DNA of 64,000 nt, taken from assembly GCA_017935025.1 (NCBI GenBank), contig JAGBIL010000041.1, positions 18,334 to 82,333 on the forward strand. The letters are read 5' to 3'. The DNA is from Opitutales bacterium (GTDB lineage: Bacteria; Verrucomicrobiota; Verrucomicrobiia; Opitutales; UBA953). The notes beneath the pieces were generated by a model. The model was not told where the DNA came from and ran no database searches. It saw only the letters and a list, made by a program, of their open reading frames with translations. Shown one piece after another: positions 36,979 through 46,651 of this stretch. The position numbers and the translations under genes are program-made. Position 1 is the first letter of the stretch; every line of letters begins with the position of its first letter.

Positions 36979-37524
36979 TCAGTCGTCGAGTTCGGGTGAA
37001 AGTTCCGGATCGTCCGGTTCCGAATCTTGGGTTTCGGCGGAACAGATTTCTCCGCGTGAGGAAAAGATCCGTACTTCTCCGGCGGGAACGTAACGGTCGA
37101 ATCTCACCTGAAATTGGGCAGCAAGATAATCTCGAATGGTAGCGGGCACGCGTGCTTCCGCGGCTTTCAGCGCGGCGGAATCGTCCCGGCGCGCGGGCGC
37201 GGGAACGTCAATCGGCTGCGAAAAATGCTCGGTGTCGCCTGGCGCTACGGATGCTTCGTCAAAGTTCGCATATTGACTTGCAAAATCATCGTCTGCCGGC
37301 GCGGGTTTCGGGGGCGGCGTTTCTTCGCGGCTGCGAATCGGCGTGCGCGGAGTTTCCACGTTCACGGGAACGGCTTGCGTGCGTCCGGAGCGGGGTGCTT
37401 CCGGCTTTTTCGGCGCGGGAACGGCGGCAGTTTTTTTTTCGGCAGGTGTAAAACCCGGTTTTGCTTGAGAGGCGGCTTCTTCGAGTGCCGCTTCGCATTT
37501 TGCCGTTAAATTATTTTTTTTTTG
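36979..37524 (-). CDS. dnaX: Tau-specific C-terminal extension of DnaX, reached by slippage on A10
   Basis: This frame has no convincing start of its own. It is open across the A10 run that ends the short dnaX frame, and the shift needed is +1 (equivalently loss of one A). The ~180 residues start '[21 protein letters not shown]' and continue with a Pro/Ala/Lys-rich linker. A compact C-terminal part then carries '[36 protein letters not shown]' (shown for orientation in pieces around 37080-37180). The layout, linker then small domain, matches tau domains IV-V, which bind DnaB and the polymerase alpha subunit. I read this as the second half of one gene, not an independent protein. Confidence 0.7.
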   Translation of the reverse strand, partial: QKKNNLTAKCEAALEEAASQAKPGFTPAEKKTAAVPAPKKPEAPRSGRTQAVPVNVETPRTPIRSREETPPPKPAPADDDFASQYANFDEASVAPGDTEHFSQPIDVPAPARRDDSAALKAAEARVPATIRDYLAAQFQVRFDRYVPAGEVRIFSSRGEICSAETQDSEPDDPELSPELDD

Positions 37525-37528
37525 ATTC
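37511..37528 (-). promoter_or_regulatory. Recoding/slippage site of dnaX
   Basis: On the coding strand the sequence is GAATC, ten A, then TAA. Frame 0 reads GAA TCA AAA AAA AAA TAA and stops at once. Dropping one A, or shifting +1, opens the tau frame. Homopolymeric A runs at this point cause transcriptional slippage in Thermus dnaX and ribosomal frameshifting in E. coli dnaX. Confidence 0.7.
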
Positions 37529-38650
37529 GCCGACGGGAACTGAATCGGCGAGTGCGGAAATTTCTTTGATGAGCGAATCAATGGCTCGGGTTCGACTTTG
37601 TTCGACTGCTTTCAGAAGCGTAACTTCAAAGTTCGCCCGTTCGCTGAGTCCGAATTTTACGCCGCCTTCACCGGAATTGAGCGCATCGAGCATCCGCAAA
37701 AGTTGCTCTGTTCGCATTGCCGTTCCGAGCAAACTGCTTTTGCCGTTCCCGCGAATCGAATCCAGAAGTGCTTCGCGAATGCGTGCCTGCGTGTGTGCGA
37801 GCACGCGGAGCAGGTCGCGCCCTTCAGCGACGAATTTGTCCGCAAACGCAATCACTTCTGCGTAATCCGCACGTGCCATCGCTGCCGCGAGTTCTTCGAT
37901 TTCCTGCTTGGAGGCGAGCCCGTAGATGTCGGAAACGTCGCGTTCGGTGATTTTTTTCCCGCAAAACGAAATCACTTGGTCGAGAATTGATTGCGAGTCG
38001 CGCATCCCGCCGTTGGCGAGACGGGCGATGGCGATGAGCGCGTCGTGGTCTGCCTGCACGCCGTCGTTTTCCGTAATTTGGCGGAGCCGGGCGGCAATTT
38101 TTTCTTCGGGAATCGGTTGGAACTCAAAGCGTTGGCAACGTGAAGTAATCGTGTCCAAAACCTTGTCGGATTCCGTTGTGGCAAAAATGAATTTTACGAA
38201 CTCCGGCGGTTCTTCGATGACTTTGAGCAGGGCGTTAAACGCGTCTTTGGAAAGCTGGTGGACTTCGTCGATGATATAAATTTTGTAGCGGCACTGCATC
38301 GGCGGGTAGTAGCATTCCTCGCGGATTTGCTTGGCATCGTCCACGCTTCGGTTGGTCGCGGCATCGATTTCGGTTACATCGGGGCAGGAGCCGTTAACGA
38401 TGGCTTGGCAAATCGGGTCATCTTCCGGAGGGCAAACGCTGGGTCCGTTCGTGCAGTTGAGGGCTTTCGCGAAAATGCGCGCTGTCGTTGTTTTCCCCGT
38501 GCCGCGCGGTCCGACAAAAAGGTAGGCGTGCCCGATGCGTCCGGATTCAATTGCGTTTTTTAGCGTGCGGACAATGTGCTCCTGTCCGACCATTTCGTCA
38601 AACTGCTGCGGTCGCCAGCGACGCGCGATAACTTGAAAGCCTTCTGCCAT
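37511..38650 (-). CDS. dnaX: DNA polymerase III subunit gamma (short DnaX product)
   Basis: 379 residues from the ATG at 38650, giving the normal N-terminus '[26 protein letters not shown]'. An upstream in-frame ATG at 38758 adds 36 non-conserved residues. AAA+ motifs: Walker A '[18 protein letters not shown]', the zinc module Cys region '[17 protein letters not shown]', Walker B '[10 protein letters not shown]', sensor 1 'FATTESDKV' and '[11 protein letters not shown]'. The collar domain III ends near the A10 run, after which frame 0 terminates. It is the clamp-loader ATPase; the frame-shifted product would be tau. Confidence 0.95.
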   Translation of the reverse strand: MAEGFQVIARRWRPQQFDEMVGQEHIVRTLKNAIESGRIGHAYLFVGPRGTGKTTTARIFAKALNCTNGPSVCPPEDDPICQAIVNGSCPDVTEIDAATNRSVDDAKQIREECYYPPMQCRYKIYIIDEVHQLSKDAFNALLKVIEEPPEFVKFIFATTESDKVLDTITSRCQRFEFQPIPEEKIAARLRQITENDGVQADHDALIAIARLANGGMRDSQSILDQVISFCGKKITERDVSDIYGLASKQEIEELAAAMARADYAEVIAFADKFVAEGRDLLRVLAHTQARIREALLDSIRGNGKSSLLGTAMRTEQLLRMLDALNSGEGGVKFGLSERANFEVTLLKAVEQSRTRAIDSLIKEISALADSVPVGESKKK

Positions 38651-38793
38651 AATTCGACCTTTCATGAAACACACATTCCCGAAGTTTGGCAATCTTCCAA
38701 ACACGTTCCCGCCGTTTCGTTCTCGCGTTCCCGCGGATTTTGAAAAGAATGGAAGCAACGCAATTTCGCGGAATTTGCAGGATTTTTTTTGAG

Positions 38794-41394
38794 ATGAGTT
38801 TTGAGATGAGAAAGCCCGAAGTGCTCGCTCCCGCGGGTGGTTGGGAATGTGCGAAGGCGGCGGTCGAAAACGGCGCGGACGCGATTTATTTCGGCGTAGG
38901 GCGCTTCAACGCGCGCGTGCGAGCCGACAATTTTGTCGCGGACGATTTGCCGAAGCTGATGAAGTTTCTCCACCGCCGAGGCGTGCGCGGCTATGTCACG
39001 TTCAACACGCTGATTTTTTCAAATGAACTCGCCGAAGCGGAGCGCGAGCTGCGCAAAATTATCGCGTCCGGGGTCGATGCGGCGATTGTGCAGGACGTCG
39101 GCATCGTGCGGCTGATTCGCAAAATTTCTCCGGATTTTCCCGTTCACGCTTCGACGCAAATGACGGTTTCGTCCGCAGCCGGCGTGCGTTTCGCGCGGGA
39201 ACTCGGCGCGTCGCTCGCCGTGCTTTCCCGCGAAGTTAACGTGCGCGAACTTGCGGAAATCGTTGCCTGCGGGAACGCGGATTCTGCGGCATCGCTCCCG
39301 CTGGAAATGTTTGTTCACGGCGCGCTTTGCGTGGCGTATTCCGGGCAATGCCTGACGAGCGAATCGCTCGGCGGGCGCTCTGCGAATCGCGGCGAGTGCG
39401 CGCAGGCGTGCCGCTTGCCGTACGAGTTGATTTGTGACGGAGAAAAAGTCCCGCTCGGTGAGCGGCGCTATTTGCTTTCGCCGCGCGATTTATCCGGAGT
39501 GGAAATGCTTCCCGAGCTGATGCGCCTCGGCGTGAGTTCGCTCAAAATCGAAGGCCGCCTGAAAACGCCGGAATACGTTGCGTCGATTACGCGCGTTTAT
39601 CGCGACAGCGTCGATCGTATCCACGAAATGATGACGGACGGCGTTCCCGCCGAAACGCTTTCCGCGTTCGCGAAACAGTTGCGGGAACAGCACGCGTACG
39701 CGATGGAAATGGCCTTTTCGCGCGGACTTTATACGGGTTGGATGCGCGGCATCAACAATCGCGAACTCGTTCACGCACGTTTCGGGAAAAAGCGCGGCGT
39801 GTTTCTCGGCGAAGTTTCCGGCTTCGGCAAAGACGGCGTTTTCGTGCGCCTGAAAGCTCCGCTGAAGTCGGGCGACGGTGTCGTTTTCGACGCGGGAAAA
39901 CCCGAGGAAAAAGAGGAGGGCGGCTACGTTTACGGCGTGGAGCGTGCGCGCGGGAACGGTGAAGTTTTCGTGCGTTTTGCGCGTGCGGGAATCCGCTGGG
40001 AACGAGTGCGTCGCGGCAACAAACTTTGGAAAACGTCCGACCCCGCGCTTTCGGCGGAAATTCGCGAAACTTTTTCCGGAGAGCAGGCGCGTTGGGCACG
40101 CGAAGTCAATATGCGCGTTTTTGCCGAAGTCGGGAAACCGCTTCGCGCGGAGTGCGACGACGCGTGCGGGCATTGCGTTGCGGCGGAAATCGGCGAAGCG
40201 CTCGTTCCCGCGACCAACAAACCGGCGACGGACGCGTGGCTGCGCGAGCAATTTGCGCGGCTCGGCGGCACGGGATATTTTCTCGACGAATGGAAATCCG
40301 AAATTTCCGGCGCGCCTCTCGTTCCCGCAAGCGTTGCAAACAAGCTCCGCCGCGCGCTCGTCGAAAAACTCAACACCGCCCGCGAAAATTCCGTCCGCTG
40401 GACTTTGAATGATCATAAGGGCGTCGACCTTATGGGAGTGAAGACCTCCAGGTCTTCACCGAGCGACGAGCGGGAATCCGAGAATTCTGTTTCGTCCGAA
40501 ATCCCCTGTGAAGCGTACGTCTCGCGGGGAAGACAGGAATGTCTTCCCTCCCAATTAATTCCCGTGGTTCGGGAATTGCCGCAACTTGAGGCGGCGCTGG
40601 CGTTCGGCGCAAAAACGATTTACGCGGAATTTGAAAATCCGCGCGATTACCGCGTCGCCGCTGAGCGCGTGCACGCCGTTCCCGACACGGAATTTTGGGC
40701 GCAACCGCCGCGCATTTTCAAGCAGGCGGCGGACGAAGCGGGAATTTTGCGTCTTGTGCGAGAATGTGGCGCAGACGGATTTTTGGCGCGCTCCCACGAA
40801 CATCTTTACGCGTTTGCGGGAGCGCGCGTGCGCGGGGATTTTTCGCTGAACGTCGCCAATCACATTACGGCGGATTATTACCTGCGGGAACGCGGATTGG
40901 AGCGTGTTACGGCATCTTACGACATGAATTTGGAACAGCTTTGCGCAATGCTTGAGCGCGTTCCCGAGCCGGAAAAAATCGAAGTTACGCTTCACCAGCA
41001 TATGCCGATGTTTCACATGGAGCATTGCGTGTTCTGCTCGTTTTTGTCGGACGGAAAAGACTTCCGCGACTGCGGGCGTCCCTGCGAAAAACACGTCGTG
41101 CGCCTGCGCGACCGCACGGGAATGGAGCATCTTGTCAAGGCCGACGCGGGTTGCCGGAACACGGTTTACAACGCGCGCGCGCAAACGGGCGCAGAGTTTT
41201 TCGACGAAATCCGTTCCCGCGGCGTGAAGTTTTTCCGTGTGGAATTTGTCGATGAATCGCCGGAATCGGTCACGGAAATTCTCGAACGCTACCGCGATTT
41301 GCTCGCCGGAAAAATCAACGGGAGCGCGCTCTGGCGCGGGCTTCGTCTCGAGTCCAAGCTCGGTGTTACCCGCGGCACGTTAAAGAATTTTTAA
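38794..41394 (+). CDS. Peptidase U32 family protein, RlhA/YdcP-like, with in-frame palindromic insertion
   Basis: 866 residues from the ATG at 38794 (38806 is equally possible; an ATG at 38686 is too far upstream). Residues 5-340 are the U32 domain: '[27 protein letters not shown]', '[11 protein letters not shown]', and the four-Cys pattern in '[10 protein letters not shown]...[11 protein letters not shown]' that in relatives binds an iron-sulfur cluster, then '[14 protein letters not shown]'. A DUF3656-like region follows. The C-terminal U32-like segment has another Cys cluster, 'HCVFCSF...CGRPCEKH'. RlhA hydroxylates 23S rRNA C2501; function here is inferred. About 45 residues between the domains (from 40414 to 40548) are encoded by three consecutive DNA hairpins. 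Confidence 0.88.
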   Translation: MSFEMRKPEVLAPAGGWECAKAAVENGADAIYFGVGRFNARVRADNFVADDLPKLMKFLHRRGVRGYVTFNTLIFSNELAEAERELRKIIASGVDAAIVQDVGIVRLIRKISPDFPVHASTQMTVSSAAGVRFARELGASLAVLSREVNVRELAEIVACGNADSAASLPLEMFVHGALCVAYSGQCLTSESLGGRSANRGECAQACRLPYELICDGEKVPLGERRYLLSPRDLSGVEMLPELMRLGVSSLKIEGRLKTPEYVASITRVYRDSVDRIHEMMTDGVPAETLSAFAKQLREQHAYAMEMAFSRGLYTGWMRGINNRELVHARFGKKRGVFLGEVSGFGKDGVFVRLKAPLKSGDGVVFDAGKPEEKEEGGYVYGVERARGNGEVFVRFARAGIRWERVRRGNKLWKTSDPALSAEIRETFSGEQARWAREVNMRVFAEVGKPLRAECDDACGHCVAAEIGEALVPATNKPATDAWLREQFARLGGTGYFLDEWKSEISGAPLVPASVANKLRRALVEKLNTARENSVRWTLNDHKGVDLMGVKTSRSSPSDERESENSVSSEIPCEAYVSRGRQECLPSQLIPVVRELPQLEAALAFGAKTIYAEFENPRDYRVAAERVHAVPDTEFWAQPPRIFKQAADEAGILRLVRECGADGFLARSHEHLYAFAGARVRGDFSLNVANHITADYYLRERGLERVTASYDMNLEQLCAMLERVPEPEKIEVTLHQHMPMFHMEHCVFCSFLSDGKDFRDCGRPCEKHVVRLRDRTGMEHLVKADAGCRNTVYNARAQTGAEFFDEIRSRGVKFFRVEFVDESPESVTEILERYRDLLAGKINGSALWRGLRLESKLGVTRGTLKNF
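40414..40548. repeat. Three consecutive palindromes inside the U32 gene
   Basis: CATAAGG/CCTTATG (40414-40434), GTGAAGACCT/AGGTCTTCAC (40438-40459) and GGGAAGACA/TGTCTTCCC (40527-40548). The last two share the GAAGAC/GTCTTC word. The stretch is read in frame and falls between two protein domains, as expected for a tolerated repeat insertion. Confidence 0.75.
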
Positions 41395-41457
41395 CCGTTC
41401 CCGGCGAATTGATTTTTTTGTCGCCGCTCGTTTTTTTATTTGTCAACAATATCGACC

Positions 41458-43482
41458 ATGTTTTCCCGCGTAAAAAAAATCCTCTCCGTTGCAACTGCCT
41501 GCGCGTCCGTTTTTGCTCTCTCCGGCGTTCCCGCCGGGCTTTTTGCCAAAACCGTCCCCGGGATGTTAGAATCCCCGAAACAGCCCGCCGGCGCGCCGAA
41601 ACCTCACGGAGCCACGCCGACCGAGCCGCAAGTGCAGTGGCAGCGTATGGAATATTATGCGTTTACGCACTTCGGTTTGAACACGTTTACGGGACGCGAA
41701 TGGGGCTACGGAGACGAAAGTCCGGAGCTTTTTAATCCGACAAAATTTGACGCCGATGCCATTGTCAAAGCCTTCAAAGACGGTGGAATGACCGGCATGA
41801 TTTACACCGCAAAACATCACGACGGTTGGTGTTCCTGGCAGACAAAAACGACCGGGCACAGCATCAGAAAATCACCGTGGAAAAAGGGGAAGGGCGACAT
41901 TGTTCGCGAGTTTGCCGATGCCTGCAAGAAACACGGAATCAAGTTCGGCACCTACCTTTCTCCGTGGGATCGCAACCATCCCGAATACGGGCGCGACGGC
42001 TACATCAAGGCTTATTACGGGCAAATCGAAGAATTGCTCACTAACTACGGAGATGTTTTCGAAATTTGGTTTGACGGGGCAAACGGCGGCGACGGTTACT
42101 ACGGCGGCGCACGGGAACGCCGCAACACTCCCGGAGGTGCCGACAAGTATTACAACTTTGAACAAATCGTGAAAAATATCCGCAAGATGCAGCCTAACTG
42201 CGTGATTTGGGGTGCCTCGCACTACGGCGACGCGCGTTGGGGCGGTTCTGAGCGCGGGCACGTCGGCTATCCTCATTGGCACACCGTCGGTTCACAAAAT
42301 CCGGAGCACACGCCGTCGAAACATCCCGAAACCTGCAACGACAATTGCCGCCACATTGTTTCCGCACACGGAATTCCGGGCGGCGATCGTTGGGTTCCCG
42401 CAGAGGGCGATACTCCGATCAATCACGGCGGCTGGTTCTGGCGGCAGGGCGGACAACCGAAATCACCCGAACAGCTCATGCAGGTTTGGTTCGACTGCGT
42501 CGGGCGCGGCGCGAATCTGATTTTGAACCTTGCCCCGGACAAAACCGGACGTCTCGATCCCGCCGACGTGAAAGCGCTTATGGGCTTCAAAAAACTCCGC
42601 GACGCGCTTTACAAAAAGGATTTCGCGCTTGGCGCAAAAGCCGCCGCCAAGACCGTGCGCCGCGGGAACACCAAATCGTTCGGGCCGCAAAATCTCGTCG
42701 ACGGCGATTTGGATAGCTATTGGGCGACGAACGATAAAACGATCAAGGCGGAAGCCGTCATCACGTTGCCGAAGAAAGCGACTTTTGACGTTGTGCGCGT
42801 GCGCGAGGAAATTCGCCTCGGGCAGCGTGTTGCCGCGTGGGCGCTCGACGCGGAAATCGACGGCGAGTGGAAAGAAGTTGTCGTCGGACAAACCATCGGT
42901 GTTCAGACGATGCTCGTTTTACCGGAGAAAGTCACGGCGCAGCGCGTTCGCCTGCGCATCACCGACGCGGAAGCGTGCCCGTGCATTTCCGAACTTTCAC
43001 TTTTCAAACTACCGGAAGGCTTGAATCTGAAAAAAGCGTCTAACGTCTCGACGCTGACTGCCGGCGTGCCGAAAACCAAGTGGAAAATTGTCAGCGCTCC
43101 TGCGGGAACGAACGCCAAAGCCGCCATCGACGGGAACGCCGCCACGTTCTGGCACACGCACATGAAGCAGGAGTTGCGCCCGCCGCAGTCCTTCGTCGTG
43201 GACATGGGAGAAGCGCGCAAACTTCGCGCGTTCACTTATCTGCCGCGTCAGGACGGCACAACCAACGGTATGACCGACCGCTACGTTTTTGAAATTTCGC
43301 TCGACGGAAAATCCTGGAAGAAAGTCGCCGAGGGCGAATTCGGAAATCTCCGTGCCAACCCGATTGAGCAAACGATTTCGTTTACGCCGGAAAAAGCGCG
43401 CTACTTCCGTTTCACGGGAACGCACGCGCTCGACAAAAACCACGTTTCCGCTGCCGAAATCGGTGTCTTGGAAGCGAAATAA
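41458..43482 (+). CDS. Secreted alpha-L-fucosidase (GH29) with C-terminal F5/8-type domain
   Basis: 674 residues from the ATG at 41458, which opens a signal peptide (cleavage probably after 'LFA', residue ~30). GH29 features: 'YAFTHFGLNTFTGREWG', 'YTAKHHDGWCSW', 'KKHGIKFGTYLSPWDRN', and the catalytic nucleophile Asp206 in 'FEIWFDGANG'. After the barrel, two discoidin-like stretches occur, 'LVDGDLDSYWATND' and 'AIDGNAATFWHTH', a common carbohydrate-binding addition. It would release fucose from mucin- or algal-type glycans outside the cytoplasm. It fits functionally with the sulfatase and GH16 genes but is not in an operon with them. Confidence 0.94.
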   Translation: MFSRVKKILSVATACASVFALSGVPAGLFAKTVPGMLESPKQPAGAPKPHGATPTEPQVQWQRMEYYAFTHFGLNTFTGREWGYGDESPELFNPTKFDADAIVKAFKDGGMTGMIYTAKHHDGWCSWQTKTTGHSIRKSPWKKGKGDIVREFADACKKHGIKFGTYLSPWDRNHPEYGRDGYIKAYYGQIEELLTNYGDVFEIWFDGANGGDGYYGGARERRNTPGGADKYYNFEQIVKNIRKMQPNCVIWGASHYGDARWGGSERGHVGYPHWHTVGSQNPEHTPSKHPETCNDNCRHIVSAHGIPGGDRWVPAEGDTPINHGGWFWRQGGQPKSPEQLMQVWFDCVGRGANLILNLAPDKTGRLDPADVKALMGFKKLRDALYKKDFALGAKAAAKTVRRGNTKSFGPQNLVDGDLDSYWATNDKTIKAEAVITLPKKATFDVVRVREEIRLGQRVAAWALDAEIDGEWKEVVVGQTIGVQTMLVLPEKVTAQRVRLRITDAEACPCISELSLFKLPEGLNLKKASNVSTLTAGVPKTKWKIVSAPAGTNAKAAIDGNAATFWHTHMKQELRPPQSFVVDMGEARKLRAFTYLPRQDGTTNGMTDRYVFEISLDGKSWKKVAEGEFGNLRANPIEQTISFTPEKARYFRFTGTHALDKNHVSAAEIGVLEAK

Positions 43483-43496
43483 TCCGCCCCCGAAAT

Positions 43497-43545
43497 ACAA
43501 AAATCTCCTGCGAAGCCTCAAGCGCCTTGCGGGAGATTTTTTTGT
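43497..43545. terminator. Terminator between GH29 gene and pncC
   Basis: Stem AAATCTCCTGC / GCGGGAGATTT (one wobble pair) with an 18-base loop and a T7 tail. An A run precedes the stem, so it can serve both convergent genes. Confidence 0.85.
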
Positions 43546-43595
43546 ATATAACGAAATAAAACAAATCGCTTCGCCAATCCGCAAAAAACCTTGCC

Positions 43596-44066
43596 TCAGA
43601 TGTGCGCGTCGAGTGCGGAGAGAGAGGCGGCGACGGCTTCGCGGCGGACGGCATCGCGCGTCGTTCCCGTGGCGCGGAAGCGCAGGGAAAAGGTTCCCGA
43701 CGGCGTGAAAATTCCGATAAAAACGGTGCCGACCGGAGTTTCCGGCGTGCCGCCGCCGGGACCGGCGATTCCGGTCGTGCTCAACGCGAAATTTGCACGG
43801 AATTTTTCCGCCGCGCCGCGTGCCATGGCTTCCGCACATTCTGCGCTGACGACACCGAAGCGTGCGATCAGTTCTGCGGGAACGCCGAGAATTTCCGTTT
43901 TTGTTTCCGTTGCGTAGGTTACGGCTCCGCCGCGAAAAAATCCGCTGGATCCGGGCAAATCCGTGAGCGTTCCCGCGAGCAATCCGCCTGTGCAGGATTC
44001 CGCCACGGCGAGTGTTGCGCCTTTTTCGAGCAACTTTTTTGCGATTTTTTCAGCCGGAAAATTCAT
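43596..44066 (-). CDS. pncC: Nicotinamide-nucleotide amidase (CinA C-terminal domain)
   Basis: 156 residues from the ATG at 44066. Family motifs: '[34 protein letters not shown]' near the N-terminus with the catalytic Ser, and '[23 protein letters not shown]'. It deamidates NMN to NaMN in pyridine nucleotide recycling. It is a stand-alone CinA C-terminal domain. The start overlaps the end of the upstream HAD-DciA gene by 17 bases, implying translational coupling. nadA lies further upstream on the same strand, a weak thematic link. Confidence 0.94.
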   Translation of the reverse strand: MNFPAEKIAKKLLEKGATLAVAESCTGGLLAGTLTDLPGSSGFFRGGAVTYATETKTEILGVPAELIARFGVVSAECAEAMARGAAEKFRANFALSTTGIAGPGGGTPETPVGTVFIGIFTPSGTFSLRFRATGTTRDAVRREAVAASLSALDAHI

Positions 44067-45237
44067 TGGAAAAAATGATTTTTTGAACCTTTTCGCATCC
44101 GGGAAGTGCATTGATTTTTTTCAGTATTGTGCGCTTGCGAAATTCGATTTGCTGGCGAATGACGGCGCTTTCGCACGCGACGACAAGCGTCGAAAAACCG
44201 TCGCGCAATTCCGTCGGCGCGCAACGGGCAACGAGTGTAGCGGGAACGATTTTTTCCCAGTTTTCGCGGATTTGGGACTGAAGGCTTCCGCCGAAAATTC
44301 CGCGGGATTTTAAAATATCGTCCATCGTATCTGCGGGAACGACAAATTCGCGGTCAGTCGTGTAGGCGGCGTTTTCCGTGCGAAGCCATTTCCGCGCGGC
44401 GGATTCGCTGCTGTTTCTTTTGACGACGACGGTGTTCGGGTCGGGTTGCTGTTCTTCCGGCAGCCCGCGCAAGAGGGCGAGAAGGTTGCGAGTGCTTCGA
44501 GGGAAATGCGCCCGCGAAACGCCTTCGCAGAGCCTCGCCTGCAAAATGCGGGGAAGCTCGACGAGATTTTCGATGATGGAAACGCGCTGCTCGGGCGGAG
44601 CACCGTCGGGCGAGCGTGTGAGCCAAACGGCTTCCGCGCCGATGCCGTGCGCGGGTGTGATGTCGTGCGAGAGCGAATCTCCGACGTGGAGCAATTCTCC
44701 CCGCCGGATTTTCATCGCGAGGCAAACATTGTCAAACGCCTGTGCGTCCGGCTTGGCAAATCCCGTTTCGGAGGAGAGAAAAATTTTGTCGAAAAGCGGC
44801 GCGAGTCCGAGTTTGTTCAGCGCGTTGCGCCAGCGCGAATCTCCGTTGGAAATAACGACGCAGCGCACACCGAGAAAACGCAGGCTTTCGATCGTGCGGC
44901 GTGCATCGGGCGCGGCACGCCAAGAGGTCGCGTCGGCGATTCGGGCGTAAACGAGGTCTTTCGCTTTCGGAAAGAGCTCCGTCGGAACGGCACCTTCAAA
45001 AATTTCCCAGAGCATGGCGCGCCAATATTCGCGGGAACGCGCCTCGGAAGTTGGCGAAAGCCCGTTGGCGCGGACAACACGCTGTGCGTGTTTTTTTCGG
45101 GTATTGAAAATTTTTGCGGCGGGAATATTCGCAAGTCCGAGCTCCTGCATCGTGTCGGCGCAGATTTCGCCGAGCGACGGCGAGAGCGCAAGTAGCGTTC
45201 CCGTGAGGTCGAAGGAAACGACTTTTATAGGCGGCAT
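44050..45237 (-). CDS. HAD hydrolase fused to a DciA-like (DUF721) domain
   Basis: 395 residues. The N-terminal part (1-230) is a HAD phosphatase: motif I 'SFDLTGTL' with Asp10 and Thr12, motif II 'VISNGDSRW', motif III Lys in '[10 protein letters not shown]' and motif IV '[10 protein letters not shown]'. After a linker, residues ~299-395 match DUF721/DciA in order and character: '[27 protein letters not shown]', '[18 protein letters not shown]' and '[21 protein letters not shown]'. DciA is the ancestral loader of the DnaB replicative helicase and is normally a separate small protein. The reading frame is continuous with no stop or obvious junction anomaly. Overlaps pncC by 17 bases. Confidence 0.85.
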   Translation of the reverse strand: MPPIKVVSFDLTGTLLALSPSLGEICADTMQELGLANIPAAKIFNTRKKHAQRVVRANGLSPTSEARSREYWRAMLWEIFEGAVPTELFPKAKDLVYARIADATSWRAAPDARRTIESLRFLGVRCVVISNGDSRWRNALNKLGLAPLFDKIFLSSETGFAKPDAQAFDNVCLAMKIRRGELLHVGDSLSHDITPAHGIGAEAVWLTRSPDGAPPEQRVSIIENLVELPRILQARLCEGVSRAHFPRSTRNLLALLRGLPEEQQPDPNTVVVKRNSSESAARKWLRTENAAYTTDREFVVPADTMDDILKSRGIFGGSLQSQIRENWEKIVPATLVARCAPTELRDGFSTLVVACESAVIRQQIEFRKRTILKKINALPGCEKVQKIIFSNEFSG

Positions 45238-45285
45238 GGTTCGGAAAATGCGGCGGGAACGCGTTTTTTTTCGCGGAGAAAAAAA

Positions 45286-45993
45286 TCAGTCCTCCGTGAG
45301 CGCGAGGAGGGTTTCGCGAAATTCTTCCGCCAGTGTTTTTGCGGGAATATGTTCCCACATCTTGTCGTAAGTAATGAATTTCGGGTTGATGTCTACGCGC
45401 GAGAACGGGAGCGGGAGGTAGAATTTGTCCCAGCTTTTCAGGCGGATCGCGCAGTGAAATTTGGACGGAATCATGACGATGGTGCAATGCGTGCGTTGCG
45501 CGAGCAAGGCGGCTCCGGCGGAGAATCGGTAGATGGGTCCGCGCGGTCCGTCGGGCGTGATTGCGACATCTTCTCCGGCGGCGAGGCGTTTGTGAATTTC
45601 AATCATGGCTTGCCCGCCGCGTCTGCCGGTGCTACCGCGTACGGAGCCGATGTTGAGCATTCTGAAAAATGCGGCAAGCCATGCACCGTCGCTTGATGGG
45701 GAAACGAGCCCGTTGACTTTGCTCCAAGGGCGGAAACGGCGATGAAGCTCGGAGGAGATGAGAAGACGATTGTGCCAGAAAACGATGATGAGCGGATTTT
45801 TGTCTGCGAAAAGGCGGCGATTTCCTTCCGGGGAAATGCGGATACGAAGCGTCATCAGCCAAAGGCGAAGCAGGATCGCCAGCGGGAGCAGAAGCAGGGA
45901 TTTCCAAAAAGGGACTTCTCGTACACGGCGTTGGTAGGCTTCGTTGTAAGCACCGCGGTAAGACGGATCATTTCGAGGGTCAATGTCGCTCAT
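45286..45993 (-). CDS. DUF374 lysophospholipid acyltransferase-family protein
   Basis: 235 residues from the ATG at 45993; an ATG at 46029 would add 12 residues. A hydrophobic helix at about residues 32-50 is followed by 'IVFWHNRLL' (the HxxxxD-like active-site region), 'GSVRGSTGRRGGQAMIEIHKRL' and 'VAITPDGPRGP', the DUF374 pattern. These are membrane-associated acyltransferases related to LPS acyl transfer, some acting on Kdo2-lipid A precursors. The specific acceptor is unknown. The 48-base gap to the downstream HAD-DciA gene suggests an operon. Confidence 0.88.
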   Translation of the reverse strand: MSDIDPRNDPSYRGAYNEAYQRRVREVPFWKSLLLLPLAILLRLWLMTLRIRISPEGNRRLFADKNPLIIVFWHNRLLISSELHRRFRPWSKVNGLVSPSSDGAWLAAFFRMLNIGSVRGSTGRRGGQAMIEIHKRLAAGEDVAITPDGPRGPIYRFSAGAALLAQRTHCTIVMIPSKFHCAIRLKSWDKFYLPLPFSRVDINPKFITYDKMWEHIPAKTLAEEFRETLLALTED

Positions 45994-46101
45994 AGCAAGG
46001 TCTCTGCAAGATGAACTCTCACTCGGCAAACCGCAAGAAAATACAAAACGCGCCGCCGCAGAAGCGTTCCCGCGGCACGTTTTCGGAGAAGGGAGGCGTT
46101 A

Positions 46102-46599
46102 TTAACGCTTTTCGAGTTCGCAAATCACGCGTTCCGGGTAGTTCCCGCCGCCGGGCTCGGAAACGTAGATGTGCGCCCATGCAAGGCGGACTTTGTCGCC
46201 GGGTTTCAGCGTGTTGATTTTTTCTACAAATTCTTTTGCCGTTTCGGTTGTGCCTTCGGGGTTGAGCAGACAGGTAAACTCATTTGTTTGCGGGTCGCCG
46301 TACTTGTCCGGCGCGGCGTAGGCGTTGTATTTTTCAATTTTGAATACGGCGAGCGTTCCCGAGTGTCCGCAACGGTCGGGGCAGAGCATGGAGCGCCCCA
46401 TACAAACGTGTTTTCGCGTTCCCGCGAAAACGGCATCGGTATCGTGAAGGGAAAGGGTTTTGAAATTTCCGCTTCGCGGGACGCTAAATTCCGGTGTCGG
46501 GTTGGCGTTGGGCATCGGCGATTCTCCGACAACACAGGCGGTAAGTGCGAGCGCGGGAACGAAAAACGTACAGATATTCAGGAGGGATGAGATTTTCAT
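46102..46599 (-). CDS. Hypothetical lipoprotein
   Basis: 165 residues with a signal peptide ending in the lipobox 'LTAC' (Cys22). The mature protein contains 'RKHVCMGRSMLCPDRCGHSGTLAVFKIEKY', four Cys suggesting disulfides, and ends 'KVRLAWAHIYVSEPGGGNYPERVICELEKR'. I do not recognise the family; a small beta-barrel (OB-like) lipoprotein is a guess from the pattern. It lies between GH16 and the acyltransferase on the same strand, 108 bases from the latter, so operon membership is uncertain. Confidence 0.75.
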   Translation of the reverse strand: MKISSLLNICTFFVPALALTACVVGESPMPNANPTPEFSVPRSGNFKTLSLHDTDAVFAGTRKHVCMGRSMLCPDRCGHSGTLAVFKIEKYNAYAAPDKYGDPQTNEFTCLLNPEGTTETAKEFVEKINTLKPGDKVRLAWAHIYVSEPGGGNYPERVICELEKR

Positions 46600-46651
46600 A
46601 TTATTTTAGAAAGCGTTGCGGGAACGGTATTCTGTTTAATTTTTAGAAAAT

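Noticed and set aside
36979..37581. Independent 200-residue gene starting at 37581
   Set aside because: Its first codons lie inside the dnaX collar region and its body continues from the A10 run. A tau tail reached by slippage explains it better.
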